Source: an uncultured Actinomycetes bacterium (GTDB lineage: Bacteria > Actinomycetota > Actinomycetes > Actinomycetales > Bifidobacteriaceae). Taken from it: DNA of 47,099 bases. Made by a program: the position numbers and the translations under genes. This document shows, piece by piece, positions 8,992 through 17,424 of this stretch. How positions within the stretch are numbered: the first letter of the stretch is position 1; each line of letters starts with the position of its first letter. The notes beneath the pieces are model-generated. The model had not been told where the DNA came from. It saw nothing but the letters and a program-made list of their open reading frames with translations, and searched no databases. The stretch is from positions 1 to 47,099 of the forward strand of contig OMWX01000003.1 of the NCBI GenBank assembly GCA_900314875.1, read 5' to 3'.

Positions 8992-9029
8992 AAGACGGCG
9001 AAAAAGCCCGCAAACAATTTCGCCGTCTT
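8992..9029 (-). terminator. Hairpin downstream of oppA, likely partial terminator
   Basis: A perfect 10-bp inverted repeat, AAGACGGCGA at 8992-9001 and TCGCCGTCTT at 9020-9029, encloses an 18-base loop. On the minus strand, in which oppA is read, there is no clean U-run after the stem; on the plus strand six T follow. A leaky terminator or an mRNA-stabilising stem that keeps oppA message in excess over oppBCDF is the likely role, as in many binding-protein operons; this is inference. Confidence 0.5.
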
Positions 9030-9042
9030 CGATTTTTTGTTT

Positions 9043-9078
9043 CAGCCGCCGGTTCTTTAAAAACCTTAAGCCGGCTGT
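9043..9078 (-). terminator. Second imperfect hairpin after oppA
   Basis: CAGCCGCCGG at 9043-9052 pairs imperfectly with CCGGCTG at 9071-9077, around an A/T-rich loop. Read on the minus strand it comes before the 8992-9029 hairpin and is followed by AAACAAAAAATC. It may act with that hairpin in limiting read-through. Confidence 0.35.
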
Positions 9079-9112
9079 CAGAGCCGATCTCAGCTTGCTA
9101 TGTCAGCTTTCA

Positions 9113-10747
9113 TTACTTTGTCAGCTTGTAGAAAACAGGCCAGTTCTGCCAGTCCATCTCGAAGTTCTTTACAGAAGTCGATGCCACGCCGATAGCGTTG
9201 TTGTAATAAAGAGGGATGAACGGCAGGTCCTGAAGAAGAATTTCTTCAGCCTGCTGGAAATACTTGATCGACTCGTCGCCCGAAACGGAGACTGCTTTCT
9301 TGATAAGCTCGTCGAATTCAGGGTTGGAGTAATCGGCATCGTTTGCGCCGTTTCCGTAGGCGGCTGCAGTCGTGAATTGCTGAGACAGGTAATTTTCAGC
9401 AGACGGATAATCCGGACGCCAGGATGAACGGTGAGCGCCCTCGAGCTTTCGCTCGGTCACCAGAGTTCTGAACTCCTGGAATGTCGCAATCGGATTGGCT
9501 TCAGCCTTGATATCAAGCGAATTCTTTACAAAATTTGCAACAGCGTCGAATACCGGCTTGTTTCCGCCGTCGGCATTGTAAGAAACAGTGAAAGCGTCTT
9601 TTTCATTGTCCCATGCAGAAATTTCGTTCGCTTTCTGCCACAGTTCTTTTGCTTTCTCGGGATTATACTTAAGAACTTCTCCGCCCTTGAGACTGTCGGA
9701 ATATCCGGGAATCATGGGAGAAAGGAAGTCGGTAGCGGCAGTGACGGTTCCGTTAAACACCTTTTCTTTCAGCTGTTCGCGGTCAATGGACATGGAAATT
9801 GCCTGACGGCGCAAGTGTCCTTCTTCGTTATCCTTGAAATGCTCGTAATTTGGAGCGAAGCTGAACTGCTGAATAGACGAACCGGGCTTGTTGTATGCCT
9901 GAACGGACGAATCTTCTTGGAAAATCTTGGTAAAGGAAGCGGGGACAGTATCCATCACATCCAGATTTCCGGCCTGAACATCGGAATATCCCGTTTCAAC
10001 TTCTGTGTAAACCTTGAAATCGATTCCGCCGTTCTGAACCTTGAAATTGCCCTTGTAATCAGGATTGCGGACAACGCTGATGTTCTGTTTGTGATTCCAG
10101 CTCTTGAAAATGTAAGGTCCGTTAGAAATCGGATTCTCGCCGAATTCCTTTGCACCCTTTGTATAGAATGCCTCGGGAAGCGGAGCGAAAGCCATATATC
10201 CCACAATTGAGGTGAATGCGCAATTGGGTTCGTTAAGCTTTACCGTAAATTCGCTGTCCGAAACAACATTCAGACCGGAAAGCTGATAGTCGGAAGGAGT
10301 ATCCGCTTTCTGAGCTTCTTCATATCCCTGAATCGGAGCCAGGAAACTGGATGTTTTCTGCGCATTTACCGCGGTGGCCGTGTAAGACCATGCGCGAGTA
10401 AACGACGAAGCGGTAACGGCAGTGCCGTCGCTGAACTTCCAGCCGTCTTTAAGCTTAATATCGAACTCTGTATTGTCGTCGTTGGGAGTAATCGACTCGG
10501 CCACTTCGAGTTTTAAGTCGCCCTTTTCATCAAATGCGACAAGATTCGAGAAAAGCTGAGTAACGACAACGCCGCCGCCGGATTCGTTGGTATTTCCCGG
10601 AATCAGTCCGTTTTGCGGCTCAGATACGAAAGCGGAAATAATCGCATCCGTTATTTGACCGTCAGATGATTCTCCGCAGGCGCAGAGCGTTGTGCTCAGA
10701 GCCAAAACAGATACTGCCGATACGGCAGCTCTGGCAACTTTTTTCAT
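9113..10747 (-). CDS. oppA: Oligopeptide-binding lipoprotein OppA (SBP family 5)
   Basis: The 544-residue product is the extracytoplasmic solute-binding protein of the peptide importer. It has a lipoprotein signal (MKKVARAAVSAVSVLALS followed by a cysteine pair, lipobox LCAC), after which mature protein starts CGESSDG. Family 5 marks include ESITPNDDNTEFDIKLKDGW, FSDGTAVTASSFTRAWSY and the late RSSWRPDYPSAENYL segment. The start at 10747 follows AAGGAGG by five bases; an open extension to 10807 lacks a signal peptide start. It is first of the opp set and 89 bases from xerC. Ligand range cannot be read from sequence. Confidence 0.95.
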   Translation of the reverse strand: MKKVARAAVSAVSVLALSTTLCACGESSDGQITDAIISAFVSEPQNGLIPGNTNESGGGVVVTQLFSNLVAFDEKGDLKLEVAESITPNDDNTEFDIKLKDGWKFSDGTAVTASSFTRAWSYTATAVNAQKTSSFLAPIQGYEEAQKADTPSDYQLSGLNVVSDSEFTVKLNEPNCAFTSIVGYMAFAPLPEAFYTKGAKEFGENPISNGPYIFKSWNHKQNISVVRNPDYKGNFKVQNGGIDFKVYTEVETGYSDVQAGNLDVMDTVPASFTKIFQEDSSVQAYNKPGSSIQQFSFAPNYEHFKDNEEGHLRRQAISMSIDREQLKEKVFNGTVTAATDFLSPMIPGYSDSLKGGEVLKYNPEKAKELWQKANEISAWDNEKDAFTVSYNADGGNKPVFDAVANFVKNSLDIKAEANPIATFQEFRTLVTERKLEGAHRSSWRPDYPSAENYLSQQFTTAAAYGNGANDADYSNPEFDELIKKAVSVSGDESIKYFQQAEEILLQDLPFIPLYYNNAIGVASTSVKNFEMDWQNWPVFYKLTK

Positions 10748-10836
10748 GAAACCCTCCTTATAATATAGGAATACAAGGATTTTGCACCTTGGGCAAAAGA
10801 ATACCAATACCCGTACCCAAATGTTTTCCCTGATCG

Positions 10837-11874
10837 TTAAGCGCGCGGAAAAGCCCGGTTGAACGAAGCAAGCATGCGCTCTACGGAAACATGTGTATAA
10901 CGCTGCGTAGTCGCAAGAGAAGAATGTCCCAGCATTTCTTGAACTTCCCGCAAATCCGCGCCGCCCGAAAGAAGATGAGTCGCGGCAGAATGCCTCAAAT
11001 CATGCGGAGAAATGTCAGGAACTCCCGCTCTGCGGGCAAGCGAATGAACAGCCTGCCTGACCTGACGCTGATTAATGCGGGATCCGCGCACTCCAAGAAA
11101 AACATATCTGCCCGATAAATAAGAGCAGCCACGCGTTTTATTCTGCGGATTTCTCTGCGGATTTCTCTGCGAATTTTGCAATTCGGACCGGCCTTTTTCA
11201 ATCCATTCTTCGACAGCTTCGCAGGCTCTCACGCCGAAAGGCACGACTCGCTGTTTGTCTCCTTTTCCGGTGACGCGCACGGTTCGAGAAGAAAAATCAA
11301 AGTCTTCAAAAGTAAGATTTACAAGCTCTTCTACTCTGATTCCCGAAGCGTACAAAAGTTCGGTCACAGCTCTGTCTCGCAAAAGAATTGCAAGCTTTAA
11401 GGATGATTTTTCAGCCGCTTTTTCCGCTTCGATTTCTTTCGAAATAAATTCAAGCATTGTGCCGGCCTGATCGACAGTCAAAATCGAAGGAAGAGCAGAA
11501 GCGGTTTTCGGAGCCGAAAGTTCGGCGGCAGGATTTGATCCGACCATGTCATGCGAATAAAGATATGCGAAAAAGGTTTTTACTGAAGAGATTTTTCGGC
11601 GCATTGTTGTTTTTGAACAGCCGGACGCAATATCGGCAAGCCAGATTCTCAAATCCGCGGTTTTAATTTGCGAAACATCTTTTTTTCCGCGCAATTCAAG
11701 GCTTTGCAAGCAGGATTTTATGTCATTTTCGTATGCGCGAATCGTGTTTTCGCTCAACCCCCTGCCGTATTTCAAATATGAGAAAAACTCGCCGGCAATT
11801 TTCGCATTCTGCTCGTTTATGCCGGATGAGTTCTTTTCCGGGTTTTGATGCGTATTGCTTTTTTTCGCGCCCAT
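10837..11874 (-). CDS. xerC: Tyrosine recombinase, XerC/XerD type
   Basis: A 345-residue tyrosine recombinase that probably resolves chromosome dimers at dif. The N-terminal SAM-like domain (about residues 25-115) is followed by the catalytic domain with the full set of active residues: Arg in ASGIRVEEL, Lys in TGKGDKQR, HDLRHSAATH (His-x-x-Arg), LGHSSLATTQRYTH with the second His and the nucleophilic Tyr. An unusual Asn/Gln/Arg-rich insertion (QRNPQRNP) between the two halves of the catalytic domain is encoded by a 12-bp tandem triplication at 11142-11177. XerC versus XerD cannot be decided by eye; size and context do not suggest an integrase of a mobile element. Confidence 0.88.
   Translation of the reverse strand: MGAKKSNTHQNPEKNSSGINEQNAKIAGEFFSYLKYGRGLSENTIRAYENDIKSCLQSLELRGKKDVSQIKTADLRIWLADIASGCSKTTMRRKISSVKTFFAYLYSHDMVGSNPAAELSAPKTASALPSILTVDQAGTMLEFISKEIEAEKAAEKSSLKLAILLRDRAVTELLYASGIRVEELVNLTFEDFDFSSRTVRVTGKGDKQRVVPFGVRACEAVEEWIEKGRSELQNSQRNPQRNPQNKTRGCSYLSGRYVFLGVRGSRINQRQVRQAVHSLARRAGVPDISPHDLRHSAATHLLSGGADLREVQEMLGHSSLATTQRYTHVSVERMLASFNRAFPRA
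11142..11177. repeat. Three 12-bp tandem units inside xerC
   Basis: TCTGCGGATTTC occurs at 11142-11153 and 11154-11165, followed by TCTGCGAATTTT at 11166-11177. The duplication keeps the reading frame and yields a four-residue repeat in a loop of the recombinase. Confidence 0.85.
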
Positions 11875-11899
11875 ATTTTTATTTATACATCACTTTTTC

Positions 11900-11927
11900 G
11901 TATTATTTCTAATAATGCGTTTTTCAA
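11900..11927 (-). promoter_or_regulatory. Putative xerC promoter in the divergent gap
   Basis: Read on the minus strand, TTGAAA (11927-11922) and TAATAC (11905-11900) are separated by 16 bases, close to a sigma-70 consensus. The predicted transcript would begin about 20 bases before the xerC ATG, which has no clear Shine-Dalgarno sequence. The same 62-base gap must hold signals for the divergent plus-strand gene; none was recognised. Confidence 0.45.
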
Positions 11928-11936
11928 TTTCAGAAA

Positions 11937-12389
11937 ATGCTAATGCCGAAAAAGCCGGGATTTCGGGAAAGGATAAGCTCAATGCAGCAGGAATTTCAAG
12001 AATTTGCAGACGAAAAAGCCGCTGAAGAAAACAGAGCGGCCGAAAGCGTCACAGACGCAGACAGCACAGACGAAAACCGCGCTGTTTTTTTAATTTCCAA
12101 AATACCTGCCGGGGCTCGAATTGTCGCAAGAACTTATGCCGAAATCGACGAAAAAACAGGACGCGCGCAGTACAGAGATTACGTCGGACATGTTGTCGGA
12201 CATGAAACAGCAAAGAAAGAAACAGCGCAAAGCGGCAGTCCGGGGAGCGAAACGCTTATTTTGCTTCGAGACGCGGCCGCGAACGGGTCGCGCAAAGAAC
12301 AGATTGTCAGAATACGCGCCGAGGATATAGTTCGAATCAAACCGATTCCGGAGCGAAAGACTGCAATGCTGCCGCGTCTGAAACCGTAA
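11937..12389 (+). CDS. Small conserved protein, DUF6725-like
   Basis: This is the only plus-strand gene of the window, coding for up to 150 residues. The N-terminal third is acidic and Ala/Glu-rich, probably disordered; the rest (from about residue 48) reads as a small beta-rich domain: ISKIPAGARIVARTY, a central turn, then EQIVRIRAEDIVRIKPIPE. The pattern resembles the SH3-like domain found in actinobacterial proteins annotated as DUF6725 or at the N-terminus of some acetyltransferases; the match is from memory. Starts at 11937, 11943 or 11982 are all possible, the last being preceded by AAAGGA. It is divergent from xerC and its 3' end overlaps that of tyrA by 53 bases in opposite orientation. 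Confidence 0.7.
   Translation: MLMPKKPGFRERISSMQQEFQEFADEKAAEENRAAESVTDADSTDENRAVFLISKIPAGARIVARTYAEIDEKTGRAQYRDYVGHVVGHETAKKETAQSGSPGSETLILLRDAAANGSRKEQIVRIRAEDIVRIKPIPERKTAMLPRLKP
12183..12206. repeat. 12-bp tandem duplication in the plus-strand gene
   Basis: GTCGGACATGTT (12183-12194) and GTCGGACATGAA (12195-12206) are adjacent and in frame; they encode the doublet VGHVVGHE. Confidence 0.7.
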
Positions 12390-13512
12390 AAACTCCCGAT
12401 TCATCAAGGCTTATTATTCTTTCGCCCGCGAGTGCGGACTCGATAAAAATGTTCTGCCAATGCTTATTTTGATCTCGCGCATCCCCGGTTTGCGAATCCG
12501 GAATTTGCGCTTCCCGGTCACTCTGACAGGAATGATTGCAATCAGACTGTTTGCCGACGGGTCGCGAAAAAACGTCGGGGATTATCGTCCTTTTGTTTTT
12601 TTCTTCCGTGTTTCGGCAGATTTCGTATGCGGCAGCCGAATTTGCTATTTTCTTCTTCCAATCGCGATATTTGTCTGCGGATGCAAAAAATTCGCACAAA
12701 AAAGCATTTTTTTCTGCCGCGTCCGAGCATTCGAGCGCATCGGCACAGCCGGCAAGAGAGGAAGCCATGCCGCGCAAAAGTTTTGCAACATTTTGCGAGT
12801 TTTCTTCTATCATTGCCCGCGTGCGCTGCGGGTCGGTAAGAGATACCCGCGTCATGTCCCGCCAGCTTCCGGCTGAAAGCGCGTTTGCGATATTCAAATC
12901 TTCAGACTGCGCAAGAGTGTTCGCCATAGCCGTTGCGACCGCGTGAGGCATGTGCGAAATCATTGCCGCCGCCCTGTCGTGCGCATCGTCGTCAAGAACG
13001 ATTGCCTGATTGCCGCAGCCGTTTATTATCATGTCCGCTGCCTTGCAGAAACGGTTTGCATCCGTCGTTTCGTCAACCGTAATCGCCCACAGCGCACTGT
13101 CAAGAAGAGAATACGAAGCAGAGCCGAATCCCGAATGCTCGCTTCCGGCCATCGGATGCGCTCCGACGTAAAATTCGCCCAAACCCGCTTTTTTAATATC
13201 CTCGCGAACCTGTTTTTTAACCGATCCGACATCCATAAGAACGATATTCTCATCCCATGTTTTTTCAAGGCGCGACGCGATTTGGGCGATTGCTTTAAGA
13301 GGCGTGCACAATACGAGCGCGTCAGGACGGCAGGCTGTTAAATCTTCAAGGTTTTTAACGCATTCGATGCCGTTTTTTCGCGCATTTTCATACGGGTATT
13401 CGCGGTGATTCCATGCAGTGACTTTCACTCCGGATCTGACAAGCCTTAAAGCGAGCGAGCCGCCGATAAGTCCCAGTCCCGCGATTGCAACATGCGATGT
13501 TTTCAATCCCAT
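12337..13512 (-). CDS. tyrA: Prephenate dehydrogenase
   Basis: The 391-residue enzyme oxidatively decarboxylates prephenate to 4-hydroxyphenylpyruvate in tyrosine synthesis. It shows the NAD(P)-binding GLGLIGGSLALRL at the start, AHPMAGSEHSGF and the helical-domain HMPHAVATAMAN motif. The start at 13512 (MGLKTSHV) has GGAG upstream and overlaps the pheA stop by 10 bases, so the two genes are translationally coupled. After about residue 300 comes a tail of roughly 90 residues that is polar, with no recognisable ACT domain, ending in sequence that overlaps the opposite gene at 12337-12389. Tail function is unknown. Confidence 0.92.
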   Translation of the reverse strand: MGLKTSHVAIAGLGLIGGSLALRLVRSGVKVTAWNHREYPYENARKNGIECVKNLEDLTACRPDALVLCTPLKAIAQIASRLEKTWDENIVLMDVGSVKKQVREDIKKAGLGEFYVGAHPMAGSEHSGFGSASYSLLDSALWAITVDETTDANRFCKAADMIINGCGNQAIVLDDDAHDRAAAMISHMPHAVATAMANTLAQSEDLNIANALSAGSWRDMTRVSLTDPQRTRAMIEENSQNVAKLLRGMASSLAGCADALECSDAAEKNAFLCEFFASADKYRDWKKKIANSAAAYEICRNTEEKNKRTIIPDVFSRPVGKQSDCNHSCQSDREAQIPDSQTGDARDQNKHWQNIFIESALAGERIISLDESGVFTVSDAAALQSFAPESV

Positions 13513-14477
13513 AACAGCTCCTTTTCGCAAATTTCGCGGCTTTCGTTTTTCAACACTCCGCCCGAAGGCAGCTTCCACGTGCCTGCCGGCGGATTTTCGC
13601 GCGGGGGGCGTTCGTAAACCGCGAGAGTTTTCACCCAGCTTCCCCCGTCGATTATTTTTTTCATAAGCGTTTTAAGCTGCGGCTGCCAGGGAGCAGCGTC
13701 TGCCGTAACGATAAAGCTGTATGTTCCGTCACGTCCTTTAATCGGTCTGGAAATAAAGCTTGTCATATTAAGCCCTGCATCGCGGAACATGTCGAGCAGA
13801 TTTGCCAGCACTCCCGCGCCCGTAAAAAGCGGAATAAGAGCGAGAATGCTTTCATAGGACGCATTCTGCGTTTTTGCGCGTCTGATATTGTCCGTAAAAG
13901 CTTTTGCGCTGTCTCTGTGCGCGAGAAGAAGAAAATCGGTGCGCGCAGACGAAAAATCCTGCACGCTTCGCTCAAGCGTTTCAAGTCCGTATATTTCGCC
14001 GCATATGCGAGCAGCCAGCGCAACCGTATTTTTCGCAAGATCTCTGCAGCCTGCCGCATTCGATTTGGCGGGAACGGGTTTAAGCCCGGCTTTTCGCGCA
14101 AAATTTCTGCATTGAGCAAGTCCGTGAGGATGCGCAGTCACATTTGTCAGCCGCTCATGATCCTCGCGAACAAACGCGTCAAACGCAACATGCACCGAAA
14201 TTCTGCTTACCGCAACCGCATCGCTCGAATCGATAAGCGCGTCCAAATTCGGAACCACGCAGCCTTCGACATTGTTTTCCCAGGCGATTATTCCGCAGCC
14301 TTTATTCGCGCAAACCGATTCAAAAACATCGGCCGCAGTGTCAGCCGGAACGGGACGCGCACATATATTCTGTGTCTTTTTCAGCTTTTGCGCAGCCTTC
14401 AAAGCGGCTTCGTGCGTAAACGAACCCGCCGGACCCAAAAAATACAAATCTGCGGTTTCGCTTTGATTTTCACTCAT
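13503..14477 (-). CDS. pheA: Prephenate dehydratase with ACT domain
   Basis: The 324-residue protein converts prephenate to phenylpyruvate for phenylalanine synthesis. The catalytic domain starts YFLGPAGSFTHEAA and includes WENNVEGCV; the usual TRF motif appears as ARTDFLLL, with Asp in place of Arg. The regulatory ACT domain follows (about residues 210-290) with GAGVLANLLDMFRDAGLNM and SRPIKGRDGTYSF, the phenylalanine-sensing region. Unlike the enteric protein there is no chorismate mutase domain. AAGGA precedes the ATG. It overlaps tyrA downstream. Confidence 0.93.
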   Translation of the reverse strand: MSENQSETADLYFLGPAGSFTHEAALKAAQKLKKTQNICARPVPADTAADVFESVCANKGCGIIAWENNVEGCVVPNLDALIDSSDAVAVSRISVHVAFDAFVREDHERLTNVTAHPHGLAQCRNFARKAGLKPVPAKSNAAGCRDLAKNTVALAARICGEIYGLETLERSVQDFSSARTDFLLLAHRDSAKAFTDNIRRAKTQNASYESILALIPLFTGAGVLANLLDMFRDAGLNMTSFISRPIKGRDGTYSFIVTADAAPWQPQLKTLMKKIIDGGSWVKTLAVYERPPRENPPAGTWKLPSGGVLKNESREICEKELLWD

Positions 14478-14560
14478 ACTTTATCCTTAATCAGCATTAC
14501 TTACGCTGTTTTGCTGCTTTTATTTCCTGCTGTCATTCAGCTTAATTGTCTGACGAACTT

Positions 14561-15193
14561 TTATTTGCAGTTCTGCTTTCCTCCGCTTTTAATCCGGTCG
14601 TATTCTTCATAAGACATTCGCGGTCTGACAACAGCGAAACGTTTGGGAACAATCAGAATCAGAATATGCAGAACAATAGAACCGTAAAGCCAGATATATC
14701 CCGAATAATGCGAAAAAAACGTCGATAACGCCGCTCCGCCTGCCGGTATGAGAATGCTTCCGTTGGAAGCGGTGCGCGCAGCAAGAAACCATATGAAGGA
14801 CGACGAAACAAACAAATGCAGCCCCAGACCGACGGCTCCCGATCTGGCTCGCGACAGCCAAATCGAGATTCCGAGAATCGCAAAAGCCAGAACAAGACCG
14901 TAAGGAATGCTTATGTCGATTCCGTTTCTGTATGTGAAAGTTCCCGCAAAGCTTACTGCCAGAGCGCTGAACATGTTCACCAGAAGACGCGGAAAATATC
15001 CTATGCGAAACGACCACGGCATAAGAGACTGAGAATCGGCAGGCTTCGCGCTGTCCCGTTTTTCTGAAATGTCTTGCATTTCTTCTTCGTTCGAAATCCG
15101 ATCCGCATTATTCGCACTATTCAGATCGGCGTTTTTCAGATTCGAATTCTCTGACTCTGCTTCAGCCGCAGCTGTTCTCTGTTCTGATGTCAT
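14561..15193 (-). CDS. Conserved four-pass membrane protein
   Basis: This 210-residue protein has an Asn/Ser/Glu-rich cytoplasmic N-terminus of about 60 residues, then four predicted membrane segments (around LLVNMFSALAVSFAGTF, YGLVLAFAILGISIWL, LGLHLFVSSSFIWFLAA and IWLYGSIVLHILILIVP) and a charged C-terminus. I do not recognise the family with confidence; it recalls small actinobacterial membrane proteins found next to aromatic amino-acid or typA genes. It is upstream of pheA on the same strand, 83 bases away, with short repeats in its own upstream region. Confidence 0.7.
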   Translation of the reverse strand: MTSEQRTAAAEAESENSNLKNADLNSANNADRISNEEEMQDISEKRDSAKPADSQSLMPWSFRIGYFPRLLVNMFSALAVSFAGTFTYRNGIDISIPYGLVLAFAILGISIWLSRARSGAVGLGLHLFVSSSFIWFLAARTASNGSILIPAGGAALSTFFSHYSGYIWLYGSIVLHILILIVPKRFAVVRPRMSYEEYDRIKSGGKQNCK

Positions 15194-15215
15194 ATATCAA
15201 GTATGCACCGGTTCG

Positions 15216-15328
15216 CAGACTATGCGGAATACTGTATGTCAGACTATGCGGCAGAATGCACAACAAATTCGAGAGCACAACAAATTCGAACGCTCGACAA
15301 AACATTTCACAGACAAAACATTTCACAG
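15216..15328. repeat. Cluster of three paired short direct repeats
   Basis: The gap between typA and the membrane-protein gene contains three different doublets in a row: CAGACTATGCGG at 15216-15227 and 15240-15251; GCACAACAAATTCGA at 15258-15272 and 15275-15289; and a perfect 16-base tandem, ACAAAACATTTCACAG at 15297-15312 and 15313-15328. No gene is seen here. Confidence 0.85.
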
Positions 15329-15378
15329 GCAAAACGAATCGCATAAACACAAGCCTGCATAACCCGGACAAAAAGCGA

Positions 15379-15402
15379 AAGACCGCTCCGAAGAACGGTC
15401 TT
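15379..15402 (-). terminator. Rho-independent terminator of typA
   Basis: AAGACCG (15379-15385) and CGGTCTT (15396-15402) form a stem with a 10-base loop 40 bases after the typA stop. On the minus strand the stem is followed by TCGCTTTTTG, a short U-rich tract. Confidence 0.7.
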
Positions 15403-15441
15403 GACAGCATTTATCTGCTTAATTGCTAAATGCTTAAATGC

Positions 15442-17364
15442 TTAATTTGCTGCATTTGCGCGGCGCTGTTTGGCATTCCATTTGCGCCACAAATCGCGGC
15501 TGAGAATAATCTTGCGGATTCGCACGGCCTGAGGAGTAACTTCCACGCACTCGTCCTCGTTCGCAAAATCAAGCGATTCTTCCAAACTCATCTCAATGGG
15601 AGGAGTGAGAGTTTCCAAAACATCCGCAGTAGCCGAACGCATGTTTGTCATATGCTTGGCAAGAGTGACGTTAATATCCAGATCTCCCGGCTTGTTCGTA
15701 ACGCCGACAATCTGACCTTCATATACGGGCGACTGCGGCTGCACGAAGAAGTTTCCGCGAGCCTGAAGTCTCTGCATTGCGTAAGGAGTGGCCACGCCCT
15801 TGCGATCAGAAACCATCGAACCGTTCTGACGCGTTACAATCTCACCCGCCCAGGGAGCATATCCGGCAGAAATCGAAGAAGCGATTCCCGTTCCGCGAGT
15901 ATTGCTTAAAAGCTGAGTTCTGAAACCGATAAGACCGCGCGACGGAACCGTAAACTCAAGGCGAATCCAGCCTGAACCGTGATTGGACATCGATTCCATG
16001 CGTCCCTTGCGCGCAGCCAGAAGCTGAGTTATCGCGCCCATGTATTCTTCCGGGCAGTCGATTGTCAAAGATTCCATAGGCTCGTGAACTTTGCCGTCAA
16101 TCATCTTGGTAACAACCTGCGGACGGCCTACGGTAAGCTCGTATCCTTCGCGGCGCATTTCCTCGGCCAAAACCGCCAAAGCAAGCTCTCCCCTGCCCTG
16201 AACTTCCCAAGCGTCGGGACGTTCCGTGGGAACAACTTTGATTGAAACGTTTCCGATAAGCTCGCGGTCGAGACGATCTTTAATCATGCGGGCAGTAAGC
16301 TTGTGATCCTTGCCTTCGGTTCCCACAAGCGGAGAATCGTTGACGCCGAAAGTCATCGAAATTGCCGGCTCGTCCACATGAATAAGCGGCAGCGGATGCG
16401 GATCCGACGGGTCTACAATCGTTTCGCCGATCATAATATCGTCAATCCCGGCAACCGCGACAATGTCTCCCGGACCTGCAGTCTCTGCGGGAATGCGCTC
16501 AAGTCCCTGAGTTGCGAGAATCTCGGTGAGCTTAAAGTTAATCACGGAACCGTCAACGCGAGACAGACCGTACTGCTTGCCTTTTACGAGAGTTCCGTTG
16601 TAAATGCGAACCAGTCCCAGACGTCCCAAATAATCGGAAGCGTCAATATTGGTAACGTGCGCCTGAAGCGCAGCATCCTCTTCATAAGTCGGCGCCGGGA
16701 TATTTTCAAGCATGCATTCGAAAAGCGGCTCGAGATCCTCATTGTCGGGTTCTGATCCGTCCGCAGGCTGCTCAAGCGAAGCCTTGCCTGCTTTTGCCGC
16801 ACAGTACACGACGGGAAGATCAAGAAGCGAATCCAAATCAAGTTCGATTCCTTCTTCGACAACATCCTGAGCCAGACCGAGAAGAAGATCTGTCGTCTCG
16901 GAAACGACTTCGGAGATTCGCGCGTCCGGACGATCGGTTTTATTCACCGCAAGAATTACGGGCAGTTTGGCTTCCAAAGCCTTGCGCAACACGAAACGCG
17001 TCTGCGGAAGAGGACCTTCGGACGAATCTACAAGCAGAACAACGCCGTCAACCATGGAAATTCCGCGCTCAACCTCTCCGCCGAAATCCGCGTGTCCGGG
17101 AGTGTCAACGACGTTAATCGTTATGCCGTCGCTTTGTCCCAGCTTTTCAGCCATGGGACCTTCATACTTGACTGCCGTGTTCTTTGCAAGGATGGTAATG
17201 CCCTTTTCGCGTTCCAAATCATTGGAATCCATAACGCGGTCAGGAACTTCTTCACGCTCGTTGAAAACATGCGACTGCTGAAGCATGGCATTGACAAGAG
17301 TCGTTTTGCCGTGATCTACGTGAGCGACAATAGCCACATTTCTTATGTCCGAACGCACTGCCAT
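15442..17364 (-). CDS. typA: Ribosome-associated GTPase TypA/BipA
   Basis: The 640-residue translational GTPase binds the ribosome and helps 50S assembly and stress adaptation. Motifs seen: P-loop [14 protein letters not shown], the switch ERGISM region preceded by [14 protein letters not shown] for guanine recognition, then domains II, III and V and the C-terminal lysine-rich CTD with GRKGRMESM and [15 protein letters not shown]. Length is normal for actinobacterial TypA. AGAGG precedes the ATG. It has its own terminator and is flanked by scpB upstream, so it may be read from its own promoter or through from parA-scpAB. Confidence 0.97.
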   Translation of the reverse strand: MAVRSDIRNVAIVAHVDHGKTTLVNAMLQQSHVFNEREEVPDRVMDSNDLEREKGITILAKNTAVKYEGPMAEKLGQSDGITINVVDTPGHADFGGEVERGISMVDGVVLLVDSSEGPLPQTRFVLRKALEAKLPVILAVNKTDRPDARISEVVSETTDLLLGLAQDVVEEGIELDLDSLLDLPVVYCAAKAGKASLEQPADGSEPDNEDLEPLFECMLENIPAPTYEEDAALQAHVTNIDASDYLGRLGLVRIYNGTLVKGKQYGLSRVDGSVINFKLTEILATQGLERIPAETAGPGDIVAVAGIDDIMIGETIVDPSDPHPLPLIHVDEPAISMTFGVNDSPLVGTEGKDHKLTARMIKDRLDRELIGNVSIKVVPTERPDAWEVQGRGELALAVLAEEMRREGYELTVGRPQVVTKMIDGKVHEPMESLTIDCPEEYMGAITQLLAARKGRMESMSNHGSGWIRLEFTVPSRGLIGFRTQLLSNTRGTGIASSISAGYAPWAGEIVTRQNGSMVSDRKGVATPYAMQRLQARGNFFVQPQSPVYEGQIVGVTNKPGDLDINVTLAKHMTNMRSATADVLETLTPPIEMSLEESLDFANEDECVEVTPQAVRIRKIILSRDLWRKWNAKQRRANAAN

Positions 17365-17424
17365 TACATAAACCTCTTTTTTGTCGGGAAATAAAAGACA
17401 ATATCTGCGCGATAACTCTACCGG

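Larger units (their letters stand above)
8775..9112. other. oppA-oppB spacer, 338 bases, no gene
   Basis: No coding sequence is supported here. The stretch holds two inverted repeats immediately downstream of oppA (listed separately at 8992-9029 and 9043-9078) and the ribosome-binding site of oppB. Nothing else recognisable is seen. Confidence 0.6.

Noticed and set aside
10837..11874. Integrase of a mobile element
   Set aside because: The recombinase has XerC/XerD features, and there are no phage, conjugation or attachment-site signs around it.
15194..15441. Small RNA or tRNA gene in the typA downstream gap
   Set aside because: Only a terminator hairpin and direct repeats were found; no cloverleaf or conserved RNA was recognised.
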